Assembly: GCF_029633965.1 (NCBI RefSeq)
Contig: NZ_CP091277.1
Span: 927,940 to 991,939 of the forward strand
Direction of reading: 5' to 3'
DNA: 64,000 nucleotides
Source of the DNA: Methanogenium sp. S4BF
Lineage (GTDB): Archaea; Halobacteriota; Methanomicrobia; Methanomicrobiales; Methanomicrobiaceae
Every line of letters begins with the position of its first letter. Position 1 is the stretch's first letter. Below the pieces are notes generated by a model that was not told the origin of the DNA, did not search any database, and saw nothing but the letters and a program-made list of their open reading frames with translations. This document shows positions 9,128 to 18,781 of the stretch, in pieces. The position numbers and the translations under genes were made by a program.

Positions 9128-10314
9128 TGGATCATCTCTTCAATTCTCACGAGTTCGTTGAGTTTTGCGATGCGCTCACCGCCGACAACACCTGTCTTAA
9201 GATAGATACACTCAAAGGCAGTTGCAAGATGGGCAATTGTCTCGTCTGTGGTCTCCCCGGACCGGTGGCTCATCACCGTTTCCATGCCACATGAATGCGC
9301 CATACGAATAGCTTCAAATGTGTCGGAAAGGGTGCCAATCTGATTCGGTTTAATTAAGACACAGTTCGTGGCGCAGGCGTCAATGCCCATTTCAATGCGC
9401 TCAACATTCGTGACGTAGAGGTCATCTCCGCAAACCAGGCAGCCATCACCCACCAGGTCCGTTAACGCGGAGAATCCTTCAAAGTCCTCCTCTACAATAG
9501 GATCTTCAACATACGCAAGTTCGTAGCGGTCAACCAGTTCAGCCATATAGGCCACCTGATCTTCAGTGCTGCGTTCTGCGTCACTATACCTGTACACTCC
9601 GTCTTTCCAGAGTTCACTGGCGGCAACATCAATACCCATTCTGATCTCAATCATAAGATCATCAGAAACGGCATTAATGGCCTCCTGCACCAGATCAAAG
9701 GCTTCAATATCAGTGATTGACGGTGCCCATGCACCCTCATCACCTTTTCCGCATGCATTACCACCGGATACTAACAGCTCTTTGATCTTTTTGTGCACCG
9801 CTGCATTGGCAAAAATTGCTTCATCTGCATCGAGTGCACCGGTTGGCACCACAAGGAATTCCTGAATATCTGTTGCATGTGCCGCATGGGCGCCTCCCCC
9901 GATAACATTCCCAAGAGGATAAGGGGTGCGCGCTGCAAAAGCACCGCCGAGATACCGAAACAGCGGCAATGAAAGGGAAGATGCTGCTGCTTTTGCATTC
10001 GCAAGAGACAGCGCAACCGCCACATTTGCACCAATTGACGAAAAATCCTCAGTCCCGTCAATCTCCCGGAGGAGATAGTCAAACCCGGTCTGGTCGGTGG
10101 TTTCAAATCCGGAAAGCGCAGGAAGCACCACCTCACGCGCGGCGTCAGTTGCCTCACGCGCAGGCAGGGCCTTTGCTTCGTACATACCGGTGCTTGCACC
10201 GGATGGTGCCGCTGCCCTTCCAAACCCGTTCTCAGTGTAAATATCGGCCTCAACAGTAGGGTTACCTCTGCTGTCAAGAATCGTCCTGAGCTGAATTTTC
10301 GTAATTTGTGCCAT
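9124..10314 (-). CDS. eno: enolase (phosphopyruvate hydratase)
   Basis: Interconverts 2-phosphoglycerate and phosphoenolpyruvate in gluconeogenesis/glycolysis. Conserved features are [13 protein letters not shown] at the N-terminus, GASTGMYEA, the magnesium ligands around VEDP and GDDL, and the catalytic lysine in LIKPNQIGT with [10 protein letters not shown] after it. I use the ATG at 10314 (396 residues) since family members begin just before the RTILDSRG motif; a GTG at 10323 is also in frame. The gene lies between rpoK and rps2, as in many euryarchaea. Confidence 0.95.
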   Translation of the reverse strand: MAQITKIQLRTILDSRGNPTVEADIYTENGFGRAAAPSGASTGMYEAKALPAREATDAAREVVLPALSGFETTDQTGFDYLLREIDGTEDFSSIGANVAVALSLANAKAAASSLSLPLFRYLGGAFAARTPYPLGNVIGGGAHAAHATDIQEFLVVPTGALDADEAIFANAAVHKKIKELLVSGGNACGKGDEGAWAPSITDIEAFDLVQEAINAVSDDLMIEIRMGIDVAASELWKDGVYRYSDAERSTEDQVAYMAELVDRYELAYVEDPIVEEDFEGFSALTDLVGDGCLVCGDDLYVTNVERIEMGIDACATNCVLIKPNQIGTLSDTFEAIRMAHSCGMETVMSHRSGETTDETIAHLATAFECIYLKTGVVGGERIAKLNELVRIEEMIQ

Positions 10315-10319
10315 AATAA

Positions 10320-10505
10320 TCACTGCACCCGTTTTACCGTAATGGGTATTTTCTGTTTTCTGAACTCTTCATCGGCTATTTCCAGCGGATCAATTGAATT
10401 GGTCTCTATCAGAAGAGGAGCGCCCATTGAAATCTGCAATGAACGTGCACCAACTATTCGCGCTTTTTCATAACGGGTAAAAGATTCCACGTCTTCGGAT
10501 TTCAT
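10320..10505 (-). CDS. rpoK: RNA polymerase subunit Rpo6/K (Rpb6 homolog)
   Basis: A 61-residue assembly subunit of archaeal RNA polymerase. The signature is [20 protein letters not shown], followed by the acidic-basic tail with [14 protein letters not shown] on the minus strand precedes the ATG. It sits between tRNA-Pro and enolase; the stop codon lies 5 bp before the preferred eno start. Size and motif make the call secure. Confidence 0.95.
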   Translation of the reverse strand: MKSEDVESFTRYEKARIVGARSLQISMGAPLLIETNSIDPLEIADEEFRKQKIPITVKRVQ

Positions 10506-10533
10506 GTAGTCTCCACAAAAATATAATCAAAAA

Positions 10534-10606
10534 TGGGGTCGCTGAGATTCGAACTCAGGTTACAGCATCCCGAACGCCATAGGATTCCAGGCTACCCCAC
10601 GACCCC
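10534..10606 (-). tRNA. tRNA-Pro (anticodon CGG)
   Basis: The minus strand folds into a full cloverleaf: acceptor stem GGGGTCG/CGACCCC, T arm CTGAG-TTCGAAT-CTCAG, and an anticodon loop TTCGGGA giving CGG for proline codon CCG. The discriminator base is A, CCA is not encoded, and a T-run follows directly. No intron is seen. It sits between rpoN and rpoK, interrupting a protein operon. Confidence 0.93.
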
Positions 10607-10620
10607 GCATAGTCAGTCTC

Positions 10621-10809
10621 TCATTGATACGGATTGAGATCATCAATAATCTCTTTGTGCGCTAAAATCATGCGCCTGCAGCAATAGCGCGAAAGTCCGA
10701 GATCGTCGAGGATCACTTTAGGATCCTCGCCTGCACTCCTCCGCTGCCTGAACTCTTCCCAGGCTGTCGAAATGACTTTCCCACATGTAAAACATCGGAT
10801 TGGTATCAT
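10621..10809 (-). CDS. rpoN: RNA polymerase subunit Rpo10/N (Rpb10 homolog)
   Basis: A 62-residue zinc-binding subunit of archaeal RNA polymerase that joins the Rpo3/Rpo11 platform. The atypical zinc motif is complete: [13 protein letters not shown] at the N-terminus and the paired cysteines in [10 protein letters not shown]. It follows rps9 in the ribosomal/RNA polymerase operon, 30 bp downstream. Not related to bacterial sigma-54 despite the shared symbol. Confidence 0.96.
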   Translation of the reverse strand: MIPIRCFTCGKVISTAWEEFRQRRSAGEDPKVILDDLGLSRYCCRRMILAHKEIIDDLNPYQ

Positions 10810-10839
10810 GCAAACGATCTCTATATCTATTATTGTTAT

Positions 10840-11241
10840 CTAACGATAAGACTTTTGGAATTTCGCACGTGCACCACGGCCGTGTGGCTTCTTTGCTTCT
10901 TTCTGGCGCGAGTCATTTACCAGGAGAGTACGGTCATAGACAAGGTAGGTATCCTTAATCTTTGGATCGTTACTCCACTTCACAATGCCACGAGCCAGAG
11001 CGGTTCTGACCGCTTCGGCCTGTCCCATGAATCCGCCGCCCTTGACATCAATAGAAACATCAACATCATTCAGAACGCCCGGAACCAGAAGGAGCGGCTC
11101 AGAAATTTTCATTCTGAGCATCTCAGTGCCGTATATCTCAAGGGGTACAGAATTAATGCGCACACGCCCAACTCCTTCACGAAGAGTAGCACGTGCAATT
11201 GCAGTTTTCCGCTTTCCGCTTGTATTAATTACTTTCGTCAT
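10840..11241 (-). CDS. rps9: small ribosomal subunit protein uS9
   Basis: A 30S subunit protein of 133 residues. It opens with [18 protein letters not shown], has the [18 protein letters not shown] core motif and ends in the basic [17 protein letters not shown] tail that reaches the decoding centre in this family. Placed between rpl13 and rpoN in the conserved order. Confidence 0.97.
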   Translation of the reverse strand: MTKVINTSGKRKTAIARATLREGVGRVRINSVPLEIYGTEMLRMKISEPLLLVPGVLNDVDVSIDVKGGGFMGQAEAVRTALARGIVKWSNDPKIKDTYLVYDRTLLVNDSRQKEAKKPHGRGARAKFQKSYR

Positions 11242-11254
11242 CTGATTTCACCAC

Positions 11255-11677
11255 TCAGAATTTTGCTCCAAGTATTGTGCTGATCTCACCCAGAGTCACA
11301 AATTTCGGGGTTGAAAGTCCGTCAATGTGTGCCTCTTCAAGGATCTCAAGCTCTGCTCCCTCAAATTCATCAGGAATACCCACATGAACAATCACACGGC
11401 GAAGTGCCTCTGCACCACGCTTGCGTTTGTATGGGACCATTCCACGTATCGTACGCTTGAGAATATGATCCGGCCGGCGTGGATAGAATGGACCACCCTC
11501 ACGGGAGCCACGCTTTCTCTTGTGATCATAATCTGCTAATATACGAGCCCTGCCTCCGGAAACTACACACTGCTCTGCATTTACAATGGCAATTTCCTCT
11601 CCTTCAAGCGACCGCTTTGCAACAATACTGGCAAGCCGTCCCAGGCGAAGTCCTGTTGCATCAATAATTGTAACCAT
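11255..11677 (-). CDS. rpl13: large ribosomal subunit protein uL13
   Basis: A 50S subunit protein. Family features are [14 protein letters not shown] at the start, VVSGGRARI, and [15 protein letters not shown] chose the ATG at 11677 because GAGGTGA lies 6 bases before it on the minus strand; a GTG at 11686 inside that binding site is in frame but less likely. This gives 140 residues. The gene starts 5 bp after the rpl18e stop codon. Confidence 0.95.
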   Translation of the reverse strand: MVTIIDATGLRLGRLASIVAKRSLEGEEIAIVNAEQCVVSGGRARILADYDHKRKRGSREGGPFYPRRPDHILKRTIRGMVPYKRKRGAEALRRVIVHVGIPDEFEGAELEILEEAHIDGLSTPKFVTLGEISTILGAKF

Positions 11678-11682
11678 GCACT

Positions 11683-12048
11683 TCACCTCAGAATCCTTAC
11701 TTTTTTGCCTTCAGGATTCTGCCTGACAAGTTCCTCAATCGTCATACAGACCCCTTCTGCGCCAGTAATCTTTTCTTCTGCTGCCCCACTGAACTGGATC
11801 GCAGCAACAGATACCTTCTGGTTCAACACACCACTTCCGAGGACCTTCCCCGGAACCAGTACGGTATCCCCATCCTGTGCATACCTGTTAATTTTGCTGA
11901 TATTGACTTCAGCGTAATTATTGCAGGGTGCTTCAAGCCGCTTTGCAATGTCGCGCCAGACATTTGCACCATTTGCCCGAGATGTCTCTTTAAGAGTAGA
12001 TATGAGGGCAGAATAACGCGGATTTGTCTTCGTCGTTGTTTTAGTCAT
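11683..12048 (-). CDS. rpl18e: large ribosomal subunit protein eL18
   Basis: An archaeal/eukaryotic-type 50S protein of 121 residues. It contains [31 protein letters not shown] and [12 protein letters not shown], all characteristic of eL18. Its start overlaps the end of rpoD by 8 bp, consistent with coupled translation. Confidence 0.96.
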   Translation of the reverse strand: MTKTTTKTNPRYSALISTLKETSRANGANVWRDIAKRLEAPCNNYAEVNISKINRYAQDGDTVLVPGKVLGSGVLNQKVSVAAIQFSGAAEEKITGAEGVCMTIEELVRQNPEGKKVRILR

Positions 12049-12877
12049 TTACATTCCCTCCGGATATATCGCAAAGAACATCCACCAGGCTGTCTGATTT
12101 CGTCTGAATCTCTTTTGCAGCTCGTTCAAGAATCTGACGCACCGGAATCGAACCATCACCCTCTACAACAAAGATGAACATATCAGTCTCTGTCTGAATA
12201 GAGATTGCGGGGCGGTCCCAGGTATCTGCATTCGCAATACAGATTCTCTCACAAAGCTTGCACAGTGTGCAGTCCTCAATTTTGCCTTCAACGACTGCTG
12301 CACTCTTTCCCTTTATTTCAAGCACATCACGTGGACATTCATCCACACACATGCCACAGCCGTCACACTTGCTGTCAAACACAATCCGCGGATATGCCTT
12401 ATATCCACAGGCGAGTGTAGGTTGCCATTTCGCATGGTCAACACCCCGTCCAAGCACAGCACGCGCTTCAAGAACAATCTTCTGATCTCTTTCAATTTTG
12501 ACCAGGGGAATGTTCTCTTCAACCGGTGCAGCACGTGGATTCTGGGGAATCAGGTCACGGGAATATACAACCCTCGGCCCTTCTACACTCAGTGTATAGA
12601 CAGATGTGCATGCTGAACACCCCTCACCATTACAGGAGCAGTCCTTTGTGAACACATATTCACTCAGATCTGTCCTCAGGGGAATGAGCCCCAGGCGGTG
12701 AGCAAGCATCTCATCAAAGAGTGCGCTGTTATTGTCATATATGAGCACATCTTCGATGGCAAGTGTGGGAACTTCCCCGATCATTGTTCTTCTGAGTGCA
12801 TTTACAAATGCCGAGGAAAAGCCTGAAATGACAAAACGGGCGACGTCATCATCAAACCTGCTGAATGAAAGGTGCAT
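12041..12877 (-). CDS. rpoD: RNA polymerase subunit Rpo3/D with two Fe-S cluster motifs
   Basis: The alpha-like assembly subunit of archaeal RNA polymerase (278 residues). The N-terminal dimerisation domain carries VNALRRTMIGEVP. A zinc-type motif has cysteines at about 80, 82, 87 and 90. A ferredoxin-like insertion contains eight cysteines (about 171, 174, 177, 181 and 203, 206, 209, 213), enough for two [4Fe-4S] clusters. Such clusters are known in Rpo3 of several archaea, including methanogens, and are thought to link polymerase assembly to redox state. It lies between rps11 and rpl18e. Confidence 0.96.
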   Translation of the reverse strand: MHLSFSRFDDDVARFVISGFSSAFVNALRRTMIGEVPTLAIEDVLIYDNNSALFDEMLAHRLGLIPLRTDLSEYVFTKDCSCNGEGCSACTSVYTLSVEGPRVVYSRDLIPQNPRAAPVEENIPLVKIERDQKIVLEARAVLGRGVDHAKWQPTLACGYKAYPRIVFDSKCDGCGMCVDECPRDVLEIKGKSAAVVEGKIEDCTLCKLCERICIANADTWDRPAISIQTETDMFIFVVEGDGSIPVRQILERAAKEIQTKSDSLVDVLCDISGGNVND

Positions 12878-12880
12878 CTA

Positions 12881-13276
12881 TCAGACTCTCCTGCCCCTTC
12901 TTCCACCTTTTGCACGAATGCTGTCGTGGGGTACAGGGGTGACATCCTCGATACGTCCGATACGCATACCTGCACGAGCAAGTGCGCGAATTGCTGCCTG
13001 AGCTCCGGGTCCCGGGCTGCGCTGCTTACCGCGGCCTGGCGCACGAACTCTGACGTGAACACCGACGATGCCTTTCTCCCTCGCCTGCTGTGCAACATTC
13101 GTTGCCATCTGCATTGCAGCATAGGGTGAACTCTCATTCCGGGCCTGCTTTACAACCATTCCGCCACTGGACTTTGTTACAGTCTCAGCGCCGGAGAGGT
13201 CGGTGACGGTGATGACCGTATTATTAAATGAAGCAAAGATATGCGCAATGCCCCATTTCTCATCAGGTGCTGCCAT
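12881..13276 (-). CDS. rps11: small ribosomal subunit protein uS11
   Basis: A 131-residue 30S platform protein. Visible motifs are [20 protein letters not shown] near the N-terminus, the VHVRVRAPG segment, and the [17 protein letters not shown] to DVTPVPHDS block near the C-terminus. Its start codon overlaps the rps4 stop by one base. Confidence 0.97.
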   Translation of the reverse strand: MAAPDEKWGIAHIFASFNNTVITVTDLSGAETVTKSSGGMVVKQARNESSPYAAMQMATNVAQQAREKGIVGVHVRVRAPGRGKQRSPGPGAQAAIRALARAGMRIGRIEDVTPVPHDSIRAKGGRRGRRV

Positions 13277-13824
13277 TACTGTCGTCCTCCTTTGATAATT
13301 CGTTCACGCTCAGGATGGACATCATTCGTTAATGGGGACGGACCATAGTAGGAAATACCACCATCTTCGCCGCGTTTAACGTGATAGCTGGGGATAGTTA
13401 CCTTTCTTCCGCCAATAGCAACGTGCCCGTGCGTGATGAACTGGCGCGCCTGCTTTGGTGACCGTGCAAGACCCTGCCGGTAAACCATCGTCTGAAGGCG
13501 GCGTTCAAGTGCATTTTCGGCTTTCATTGCAAGAACATCACTGATGCCTGCATTTTCACCGAGTAATCCGAACCGGAACAGATGGCCGAGAAGCTCCTCT
13601 TCTTTCCGTGCAATCAGCGCTTCATTTGTTGAAGATGATTTCAGTGCAAGAAGTTCACGTGCAGCACGACGGTAATTTCTGAGAGTACTGCGCGTTTTCC
13701 AGAGCTCACGCTTGTTGCGGAGACCATATTCTATAACCAGCCGGTTTTCGTCTTCAATACGGCTCTTTTCAAACCGCCGTTTTGGAGTCTCGTACGTTTT
13801 GTGGTTCTTTCCTGGATAACCCAT
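13276..13824 (-). CDS. rps4: small ribosomal subunit protein uS4
   Basis: A primary 16S rRNA-binding protein (182 residues). It begins [20 protein letters not shown], as in archaeal uS4, and has the S4 RNA-binding domain with [20 protein letters not shown] followed by GRKVTIPSY. It lies 10 bp downstream of rps13 and abuts rps11. Confidence 0.97.
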   Translation of the reverse strand: MGYPGKNHKTYETPKRRFEKSRIEDENRLVIEYGLRNKRELWKTRSTLRNYRRAARELLALKSSSTNEALIARKEEELLGHLFRFGLLGENAGISDVLAMKAENALERRLQTMVYRQGLARSPKQARQFITHGHVAIGGRKVTIPSYHVKRGEDGGISYYGPSPLTNDVHPERERIIKGGRQ

Positions 13825-13834
13825 ATCAGAAACC

Positions 13835-14284
13835 TCAGTTCTTCTTCCTTCTCACACCAACAGTGGTGCCAGTACGGCCTGTCGACTTTGTACGCTGTCC
13901 GCGCACTTTCTGACCGGTTTCGTGACGAATACCCCGGTAACTGCGAATCTTTCGCATCCGGTTGACATCGTCCTCTATTGCCATTCTCAAGTCCTGACCG
14001 AGAAGCTGTTTTGCCTCTCCGGTGTAGACATCTTTCTGCCGATTAAGCATCCAGGTTGGTACATGATCCTTGTAGCTGGCTACAACCGCACGAATACGGT
14101 CCACCGGTTCGTCTTCAAGAAGACCCAGTGTTGCCCGCGGGTCAACATCTGCAAGTTTTGAAATTACAGATGATGTATGCATACCGATACCCGCAAGTCC
14201 GGTTAATGCAATCTGAACCGCTTTAGTACCGTCAAGGTCAGTGTTCTCAATCCTGACGAAGTAGTTGATCTCTTGCTCTTCCAT
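13835..14284 (-). CDS. rps13: small ribosomal subunit protein uS13
   Basis: A 30S head protein (149 residues). Features are [17 protein letters not shown], the [20 protein letters not shown] segment and a basic C-terminal tail. It is the first protein gene of the block. GAGG lies upstream of the start. A TATATA sequence at about 14300-14310 on the minus strand could be a promoter, though it is close to the start codon; read-through from tRNA-Ser is the alternative. Confidence 0.97.
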   Translation of the reverse strand: MEEQEINYFVRIENTDLDGTKAVQIALTGLAGIGMHTSSVISKLADVDPRATLGLLEDEPVDRIRAVVASYKDHVPTWMLNRQKDVYTGEAKQLLGQDLRMAIEDDVNRMRKIRSYRGIRHETGQKVRGQRTKSTGRTGTTVGVRRKKN

Positions 14285-14321
14285 TCAGTCAGCCTCACAT
14301 TGAGATATATACTCTTTAAAG

Positions 14322-14405
14322 CGTTGAGGGAGGGATTTGAACCCCCGAGTCCCAAGGGACACGGGGTTAGCAACCCCGCGCCATGCCTGGCTTGGCTACC
14401 TCAAC
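14322..14405 (-). tRNA. tRNA-Ser (anticodon GCT)
   Basis: A class II tRNA on the minus strand, 84 nt. Acceptor stem GTTGAGG pairs with CCTCAAC, and the discriminator is G, as expected for serine. The anticodon loop TTGCTAA sits on a GCGGGG/CCCCGT stem and reads AGC/AGU codons. The long variable arm GTGTCCCTTGGGACTC and T loop TTCAAAT are clear. It lies 37 bp upstream of rps13. Confidence 0.93.
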
Positions 14406-14511
14406 AGAGATAATCTCGCATCATTACGACACTCGCAACACGAACAAACGTTGTTGCTCCATGAATGTTACCTTATTGTATGGTAAAAGAATGGTATTAA
14501 ACGTTCCGGTA

Positions 14512-15483
14512 TTAATACAGTCCCGGAGGTGCAGCCCTCTCCAGACCCAGACTTTTCAACCCGGAAACAATAAGGGGCAGTGCAATTGTCGCATCACAGA
14601 ACACCTGTACCTGCGGAGAGGTCACAGCTTCCTTCCCCCAGCTGATGGCCTCTTCAAAGGTGCAGCCGGAAAGACCACCCCAGTGTGGAGCATCTGTTGT
14701 ATACTGGATAGCATACGCATGACCTCCGCAGTCGTTATCATGGATTGAGGCGATGACCTGTGTCTGTTGAATGAAATTTTTCGGGACACCGCCCCCGACA
14801 TAGATAACCCCGGTCTTCACAGAATTTTCAACCATCCGGGTAATTTCATCTGCATCCTTCAGCTGGTCAATACTAATGTCAGCGCCACCCCTCCGTGCCA
14901 TTAATAGAGCGATGCCAATCGATGAGTCAGATAATGCAGGAATAAATATTGGCACTCCCGCATCTGCACATGCAGAGACCAGAGAACGTCCCGAAGGCCA
15001 CCTCTCCTGCAGCTGACCGGCCAGTTTTCCGATGAATTCACGGGATGAGCCGGAATAGGGAGAGATTGAACGGGCATACTCAGCTATCAGCCGGTCAACA
15101 TTCCTGAATTCACCCTCATACGCAAAAACATCATAAATCCTGTCAATCCCCTTACTGAAGAGTTCTGCATCATCCACATGGTGGTGTCCACGATAATGGC
15201 GCACACCCTGATGTTCACAGATGTCGTGAAAAATATTTGCACCGGTTGAGACGATGGCATCCACATATCTGCGTTCAACAAGTTCTGTAAGACATGCCTG
15301 CATGCCCGCAGGAATCATCGCACCGGAAAGCCCCAGAAATATTGTACAGTCAGGATCTTCGATCATCTTTTTCCAGACATTCAGGGATTCGCCAAGCCTC
15401 CCCCCCTGGAATCCGCCATTCCCCATGTTCTGCAGAAGCCTGTCAATTTCTCGCACAGGTTGTACAGGAGTGATCGGTTTCAT
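14512..15483 (-). CDS. dys: deoxyhypusine synthase-family protein
   Basis: Family members transfer the aminobutyl group of spermidine to a lysine of translation factor aIF5A, the first step of hypusine formation. The 323-residue protein has FLGLSGAMIPAGM, STGANIFHDICEH, GVIYVGGGVPKNFIQQ and EEAISWGKEAV, where the lysine aligns with the catalytic lysine of the human enzyme (AVSWGK). Some archaea have extra family members with other substrates, but the intact lysine favours a true DHS. It stands alone between tRNA-Ser and the CBS gene cluster. Confidence 0.9.
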   Translation of the reverse strand: MKPITPVQPVREIDRLLQNMGNGGFQGGRLGESLNVWKKMIEDPDCTIFLGLSGAMIPAGMQACLTELVERRYVDAIVSTGANIFHDICEHQGVRHYRGHHHVDDAELFSKGIDRIYDVFAYEGEFRNVDRLIAEYARSISPYSGSSREFIGKLAGQLQERWPSGRSLVSACADAGVPIFIPALSDSSIGIALLMARRGGADISIDQLKDADEITRMVENSVKTGVIYVGGGVPKNFIQQTQVIASIHDNDCGGHAYAIQYTTDAPHWGGLSGCTFEEAISWGKEAVTSPQVQVFCDATIALPLIVSGLKSLGLERAAPPGLY

Positions 15484-15528
15484 AGTAATATCAGGGAATT
15501 ATAATGAGAAATAGAGTACCATTCGATA

Positions 15529-15538
15529 CAAAAAAAAG
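15529..15538 (-). terminator. T-run terminator after the CBS gene
   Basis: On the minus strand, eight consecutive T follow CTCCC shortly after the stop codon of the CBS-domain gene at 15545. Oligo-T stretches of this length end archaeal transcripts. It separates the CBS cluster from the dys gene downstream. Confidence 0.6.
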
Positions 15539-15544
15539 GGAGTA

Positions 15545-16321
15545 TTATAGTGCGATAAGCATTGAATCCTTAGAGATAATTCCTCTGAGTTTCCCATCTT
15601 TTGTGACAGGAACGGAACTTATCCCTTTTGATACAATCAATTCAGCAAATTCAGCAACAGCCGCGCTTTCTTCAAGAGCGAGCGCCGGTGCAGTCATAAT
15701 ATCCCTTACGAAGAGATTTTTTATCTGGTTGTCCTGATGTTTTCCGTCCACCTTTGTCCGGAAATCACGCATTGCGCGTGCTACATCAGTTTCTGTGACA
15801 ATGCCGGCAATGGCGCCATCATCCATAACAACAAATTTGGTCACATCCTCATCAAGCATGCGCCTGCGCAGATGGATAACCCTCTCATCCAGGCCAATTA
15901 CGGCTGCATTCTGGATCAGATTTTCCGTTGTTGTGTCGGGTACCATCACTCTAAGAAGATCAGTTGCATCAACCTTCCCAACGAGTTTATGCTCACTGTC
16001 AAGCACAACTGCTAATTTATATTCCTGGAGAAGCGGAATTAGTATATCTGCCTCTTCATCCCCGTAGACTGATGTGAAATTTTCATCCGTTTGGTTTGCT
16101 ACATGAATCTGCGTAGGTGACAGAGTGGACGTCTTCTTGCTGCCAAGAGTTTCCGCAATAGCTGCCCGGGAAATTGTTCCCATTACTGAACCATTGTTTG
16201 TAACTATCAGAGGGTCTACACCATCTGCGAGCATTTTATCAAGCGCTTCGGTAATTGGAGCAGATTTTGCGATGGTAATCGACTTGGACATCACATCTTT
16301 GACAAATATTTCCTGACTCAT
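15545..16321 (-). CDS. protein with four CBS motifs (CBS gene 4 of cluster)
   Basis: 258 residues made almost wholly of two CBS pairs. Motifs begin with VKDVMSKSITIAK, then a middle pair including LVGKVDATDLLRV, then GIVTETDVARAMRD, and last VRDIMTAPALALEES with GIISKDSML. CBS pairs bind adenosyl ligands such as AMP, ATP or SAM and sense energy or methylation state; no catalytic domain is attached, so the partner is unknown. I use the ATG at 16321, preceded by AGGAAGTGG on the minus strand, rather than 16342. The upstream gap of 186 bp suggests its own promoter. A T-run terminator follows. Confidence 0.88.
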   Translation of the reverse strand: MSQEIFVKDVMSKSITIAKSAPITEALDKMLADGVDPLIVTNNGSVMGTISRAAIAETLGSKKTSTLSPTQIHVANQTDENFTSVYGDEEADILIPLLQEYKLAVVLDSEHKLVGKVDATDLLRVMVPDTTTENLIQNAAVIGLDERVIHLRRRMLDEDVTKFVVMDDGAIAGIVTETDVARAMRDFRTKVDGKHQDNQIKNLFVRDIMTAPALALEESAAVAEFAELIVSKGISSVPVTKDGKLRGIISKDSMLIAL

Positions 16322-16507
16322 TATGCCACTTCCTGGATACATATCCTATTCAGAATCCTGTTTATCTTTACAGGATAAAGGCTAATTTTCACTGACCTGT
16401 TCATCAGGCATCCTCCATGTACCACAGAGGAAAGATGCCGGAAAAGCATTACTGTCATTTTTCATGCTTTTTGTTTTAATCCTGATCATGTACTGAATGC
16501 AATACTA

Positions 16508-17452
16508 TTACAGCTCATTCTGAAGAGCCCGGACCAGATCATACTCTGTAATTATGCCAACCAGACGGGAATCTTCGATAACCGGCAATGCACCAACACC
16601 TTTTGCCAGCATATACCGTGCCGCATCACCTACATTCGCGGAAGGATTTGTCGTCATAAGATCACCCGTCATCAAAGAGCGGACGGAAATTTCGAGAACA
16701 TCATCCGTTGAACCGGTTGTCATCTTCTCAAAGATAGTACCATCCCCGACATATTTCATAATATCCATAGCCGTCACAATGCCGAAAAGGACATCATTAC
16801 TGACAACAGGCAGGCGTCTGAATTTGCGGCGTGTCATCTCTCTGGCTGCACTCCGAATGGTTTCGTCCGGCGTGATGACCTGCGGAGATGCCGTCATCAC
16901 ATCTTCAACAAGACTGACACTCTGGTATGAGGTGAGCACCTGCAGTACATCACGCTCAGTGATGATACCCATAAGCCGGTCATCACCATTGACGATAGGG
17001 AGGCCGCCGGTTTTGGTCATTACTATCCTGTCGACAACATCCGGAAGTTCATCACCGGGATGAACCGTTTCCAGTTTTGTTGACATAATTTCCTTTACCG
17101 GTTCATTGATTGCCGAGAGCAACTGTCCACGATGTTTAACCTTAACAAGGTTATACTTCGATCCTCCGCCCATAAGGTCAACCACATCACCTGCTGTCAC
17201 AAGACCATACAGCCTTCCTGTACCCGGGTCTGTTACCGGCAACCTGCGGAACCCCTTCGTACTCATGGCCTCGACAGCACGGATAATCTGCATCGTCTGG
17301 GGAACGGAATAAACGTCACTCGTTCCAATAGCCAGTATCTCAGAAGGATGCCCGGGCTTATTGGTTGAAAATTCTACAGGGCGTCCATTCATCTTTCCGG
17401 GATTTGTTCTTATTTCATCAGCTGGTTTCGTATTCTTCAGATTTCTGCGCAT
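16508..17452 (-). CDS. protein with four CBS motifs (CBS gene 3 of cluster)
   Basis: A short, polar N-terminus of about 50 residues precedes four CBS motifs in a 314-residue protein. Motif ends read GLVTAGDVVDLMG, GIITERDVLQVL, GIVTAMDIMKYVG and GIITEYDLVRALQ, each preceded by a DVM/SLM-type entry. These T/S-x-x-D sequences are the usual ribose-phosphate contact of CBS domains. The ATG at 17452 is preferred because CGGAG precedes it by about 7 bases; upstream in-frame codons would overlap the previous gene by more than 100 bp. As chosen, it overlaps that gene by 35 bp. Function unknown beyond ligand sensing. Confidence 0.88.
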   Translation of the reverse strand: MRRNLKNTKPADEIRTNPGKMNGRPVEFSTNKPGHPSEILAIGTSDVYSVPQTMQIIRAVEAMSTKGFRRLPVTDPGTGRLYGLVTAGDVVDLMGGGSKYNLVKVKHRGQLLSAINEPVKEIMSTKLETVHPGDELPDVVDRIVMTKTGGLPIVNGDDRLMGIITERDVLQVLTSYQSVSLVEDVMTASPQVITPDETIRSAAREMTRRKFRRLPVVSNDVLFGIVTAMDIMKYVGDGTIFEKMTTGSTDDVLEISVRSLMTGDLMTTNPSANVGDAARYMLAKGVGALPVIEDSRLVGIITEYDLVRALQNEL

Positions 17453-18218
17453 GTACGACTCCGGGTAATTCAAGAGCATTGAGAATGTCCTGACGCGATA
17501 CAATGCCTGCGATCTGTCCATCCGGTTCAATAACCGGAAGTCGGCTGACATCATACTGCATCATTGCCTGTGCTGCGTCCCCTATTGTATCATTCCTGAA
17601 TGTAATAATGGCAGGGGTAACCATTACATATTCAACCGGTGTTCGATGTTTTGCTTCAATTGAGCGGCGTATATGCCCGTGTGTGATCAGATCTTTTCTG
17701 GATATCATGCCCAGAATTCGATTCTCCTCTTCAACAGGAAGCGCGTCATACCCGCTCTCCGTGATCTTTGAATAGACCGCATGCAGTGGATCATCAGGAT
17801 GGCACGTAACCACCTGCCGGGTCATATAGTCATCCACCAGCCCTTCCGGATGCTGCCGGGACATGATTACCGGAAAGAGTGCAGCCAGCTGCACCGCTCC
17901 GATAAGCTCTCCTGCATGAGAGCAGACCGCCACACTGTCTGTCTGCGCATTTCTGATCTGCACAAGGGCATCTTCGATTGAATCCCCGGATTGCACAGAC
18001 GGTGCCTCACGGAGAAAGGTTTGAATCTCCAGATTTGATTTCGTCTCATTTACAAGGATCACGTCTGAAAGGTCAACAGACCCTGCCAGACTCCCGTCCC
18101 GGTTTCTGACAAAAATTTCTCTGAATGAATCCTCCCGAAGATGCTTTCTCGCCTTTGTGATCAGATCATCGGGATATAAGACAGGTATTTCGCGCATCAG
18201 GTCGGATACGACCATCAT
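17418..18218 (-). CDS. protein with four CBS motifs (CBS gene 2 of cluster)
   Basis: 266 residues with four CBS motifs, the first two more degenerate (GSVDLSDVILVN, GAVQLAALFPV) than the last two (GMISRKDLITHG, GIVSRQDILNALE). Entry motifs VSDLMREIPVL, VDDYMTRQVV and VEYVMVTPAII are clear. The start codon overlaps the stop of the preceding CBS gene in an ATGA arrangement, so the two are translationally coupled. No transporter, enzyme or DNA-binding domain is attached. Confidence 0.88.
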   Translation of the reverse strand: MMVVSDLMREIPVLYPDDLITKARKHLREDSFREIFVRNRDGSLAGSVDLSDVILVNETKSNLEIQTFLREAPSVQSGDSIEDALVQIRNAQTDSVAVCSHAGELIGAVQLAALFPVIMSRQHPEGLVDDYMTRQVVTCHPDDPLHAVYSKITESGYDALPVEEENRILGMISRKDLITHGHIRRSIEAKHRTPVEYVMVTPAIITFRNDTIGDAAQAMMQYDVSRLPVIEPDGQIAGIVSRQDILNALELPGVVHAQKSEEYETS

Positions 18219-18766
18219 AACGGTTCATCCTCTCCTCGACATTCGGGGCACCGCATGTTTCCGTCAACATTCACCAGATCATCTGACATGCAGCCGCATT
18301 CATCACAGATACCGTCCACAAGCTCATCAAACCGGTTTATTTCGATAAGATTGGACATAATCCCGTTCATTTCATTGGATACTGCCAGAATGTCGCGTAC
18401 CGTAACGATACCGACAACCCGTGAATCCTCAACAACCGGGATTCTCCGGACTTTATTCTTCATCATTATATTGGCAGCATCCTCTATGGTTTTATCAACG
18501 CCTATGGTAATCAGCGGTGTGCTCATCACTTCATGAACGAACACGTCACCCGGCACTCTGTTCTTGGCAACAACCTTGCAATTGATATCCTGTTCAGTAA
18601 CAATACCGACAGGGGCGTTTTTCTTCAGCACTATACAACTGCCAACTTCATCACGGCACATCTTCTCTGCGGCATGTGCAACCGTTGATCCCGAGTCTAT
18701 TGTTGTGGGACGAAACCGGATCACTTCTTTGAGAAGGATACGCGTTTCAAACCGCATTTGGTTCAT
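18215..18766 (-). CDS. CBS-pair protein with C-terminal zinc ribbon (CBS gene 1 of cluster)
   Basis: About 183 residues: a CBS pair (GIVTEQDINCKVVAK, then VHEVMSTPLITIG and GIVTVRDILAVSN) followed by a short zinc ribbon with two CxxC pairs, CDECG and CPECR, near the C-terminus. CBS-zinc ribbon fusions are common in archaea and often guessed to be regulators. The start is uncertain: GTG at 18781, ATG at 18766 and ATG at 18757 are all in frame; I use 18766. It is the first gene of the four-gene CBS cluster, divergent from the GTPase operon. Confidence 0.85.
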   Translation of the reverse strand: MNQMRFETRILLKEVIRFRPTTIDSGSTVAHAAEKMCRDEVGSCIVLKKNAPVGIVTEQDINCKVVAKNRVPGDVFVHEVMSTPLITIGVDKTIEDAANIMMKNKVRRIPVVEDSRVVGIVTVRDILAVSNEMNGIMSNLIEINRFDELVDGICDECGCMSDDLVNVDGNMRCPECRGEDEPL

Positions 18767-18781
18767 CCTGTTATCACTCAC

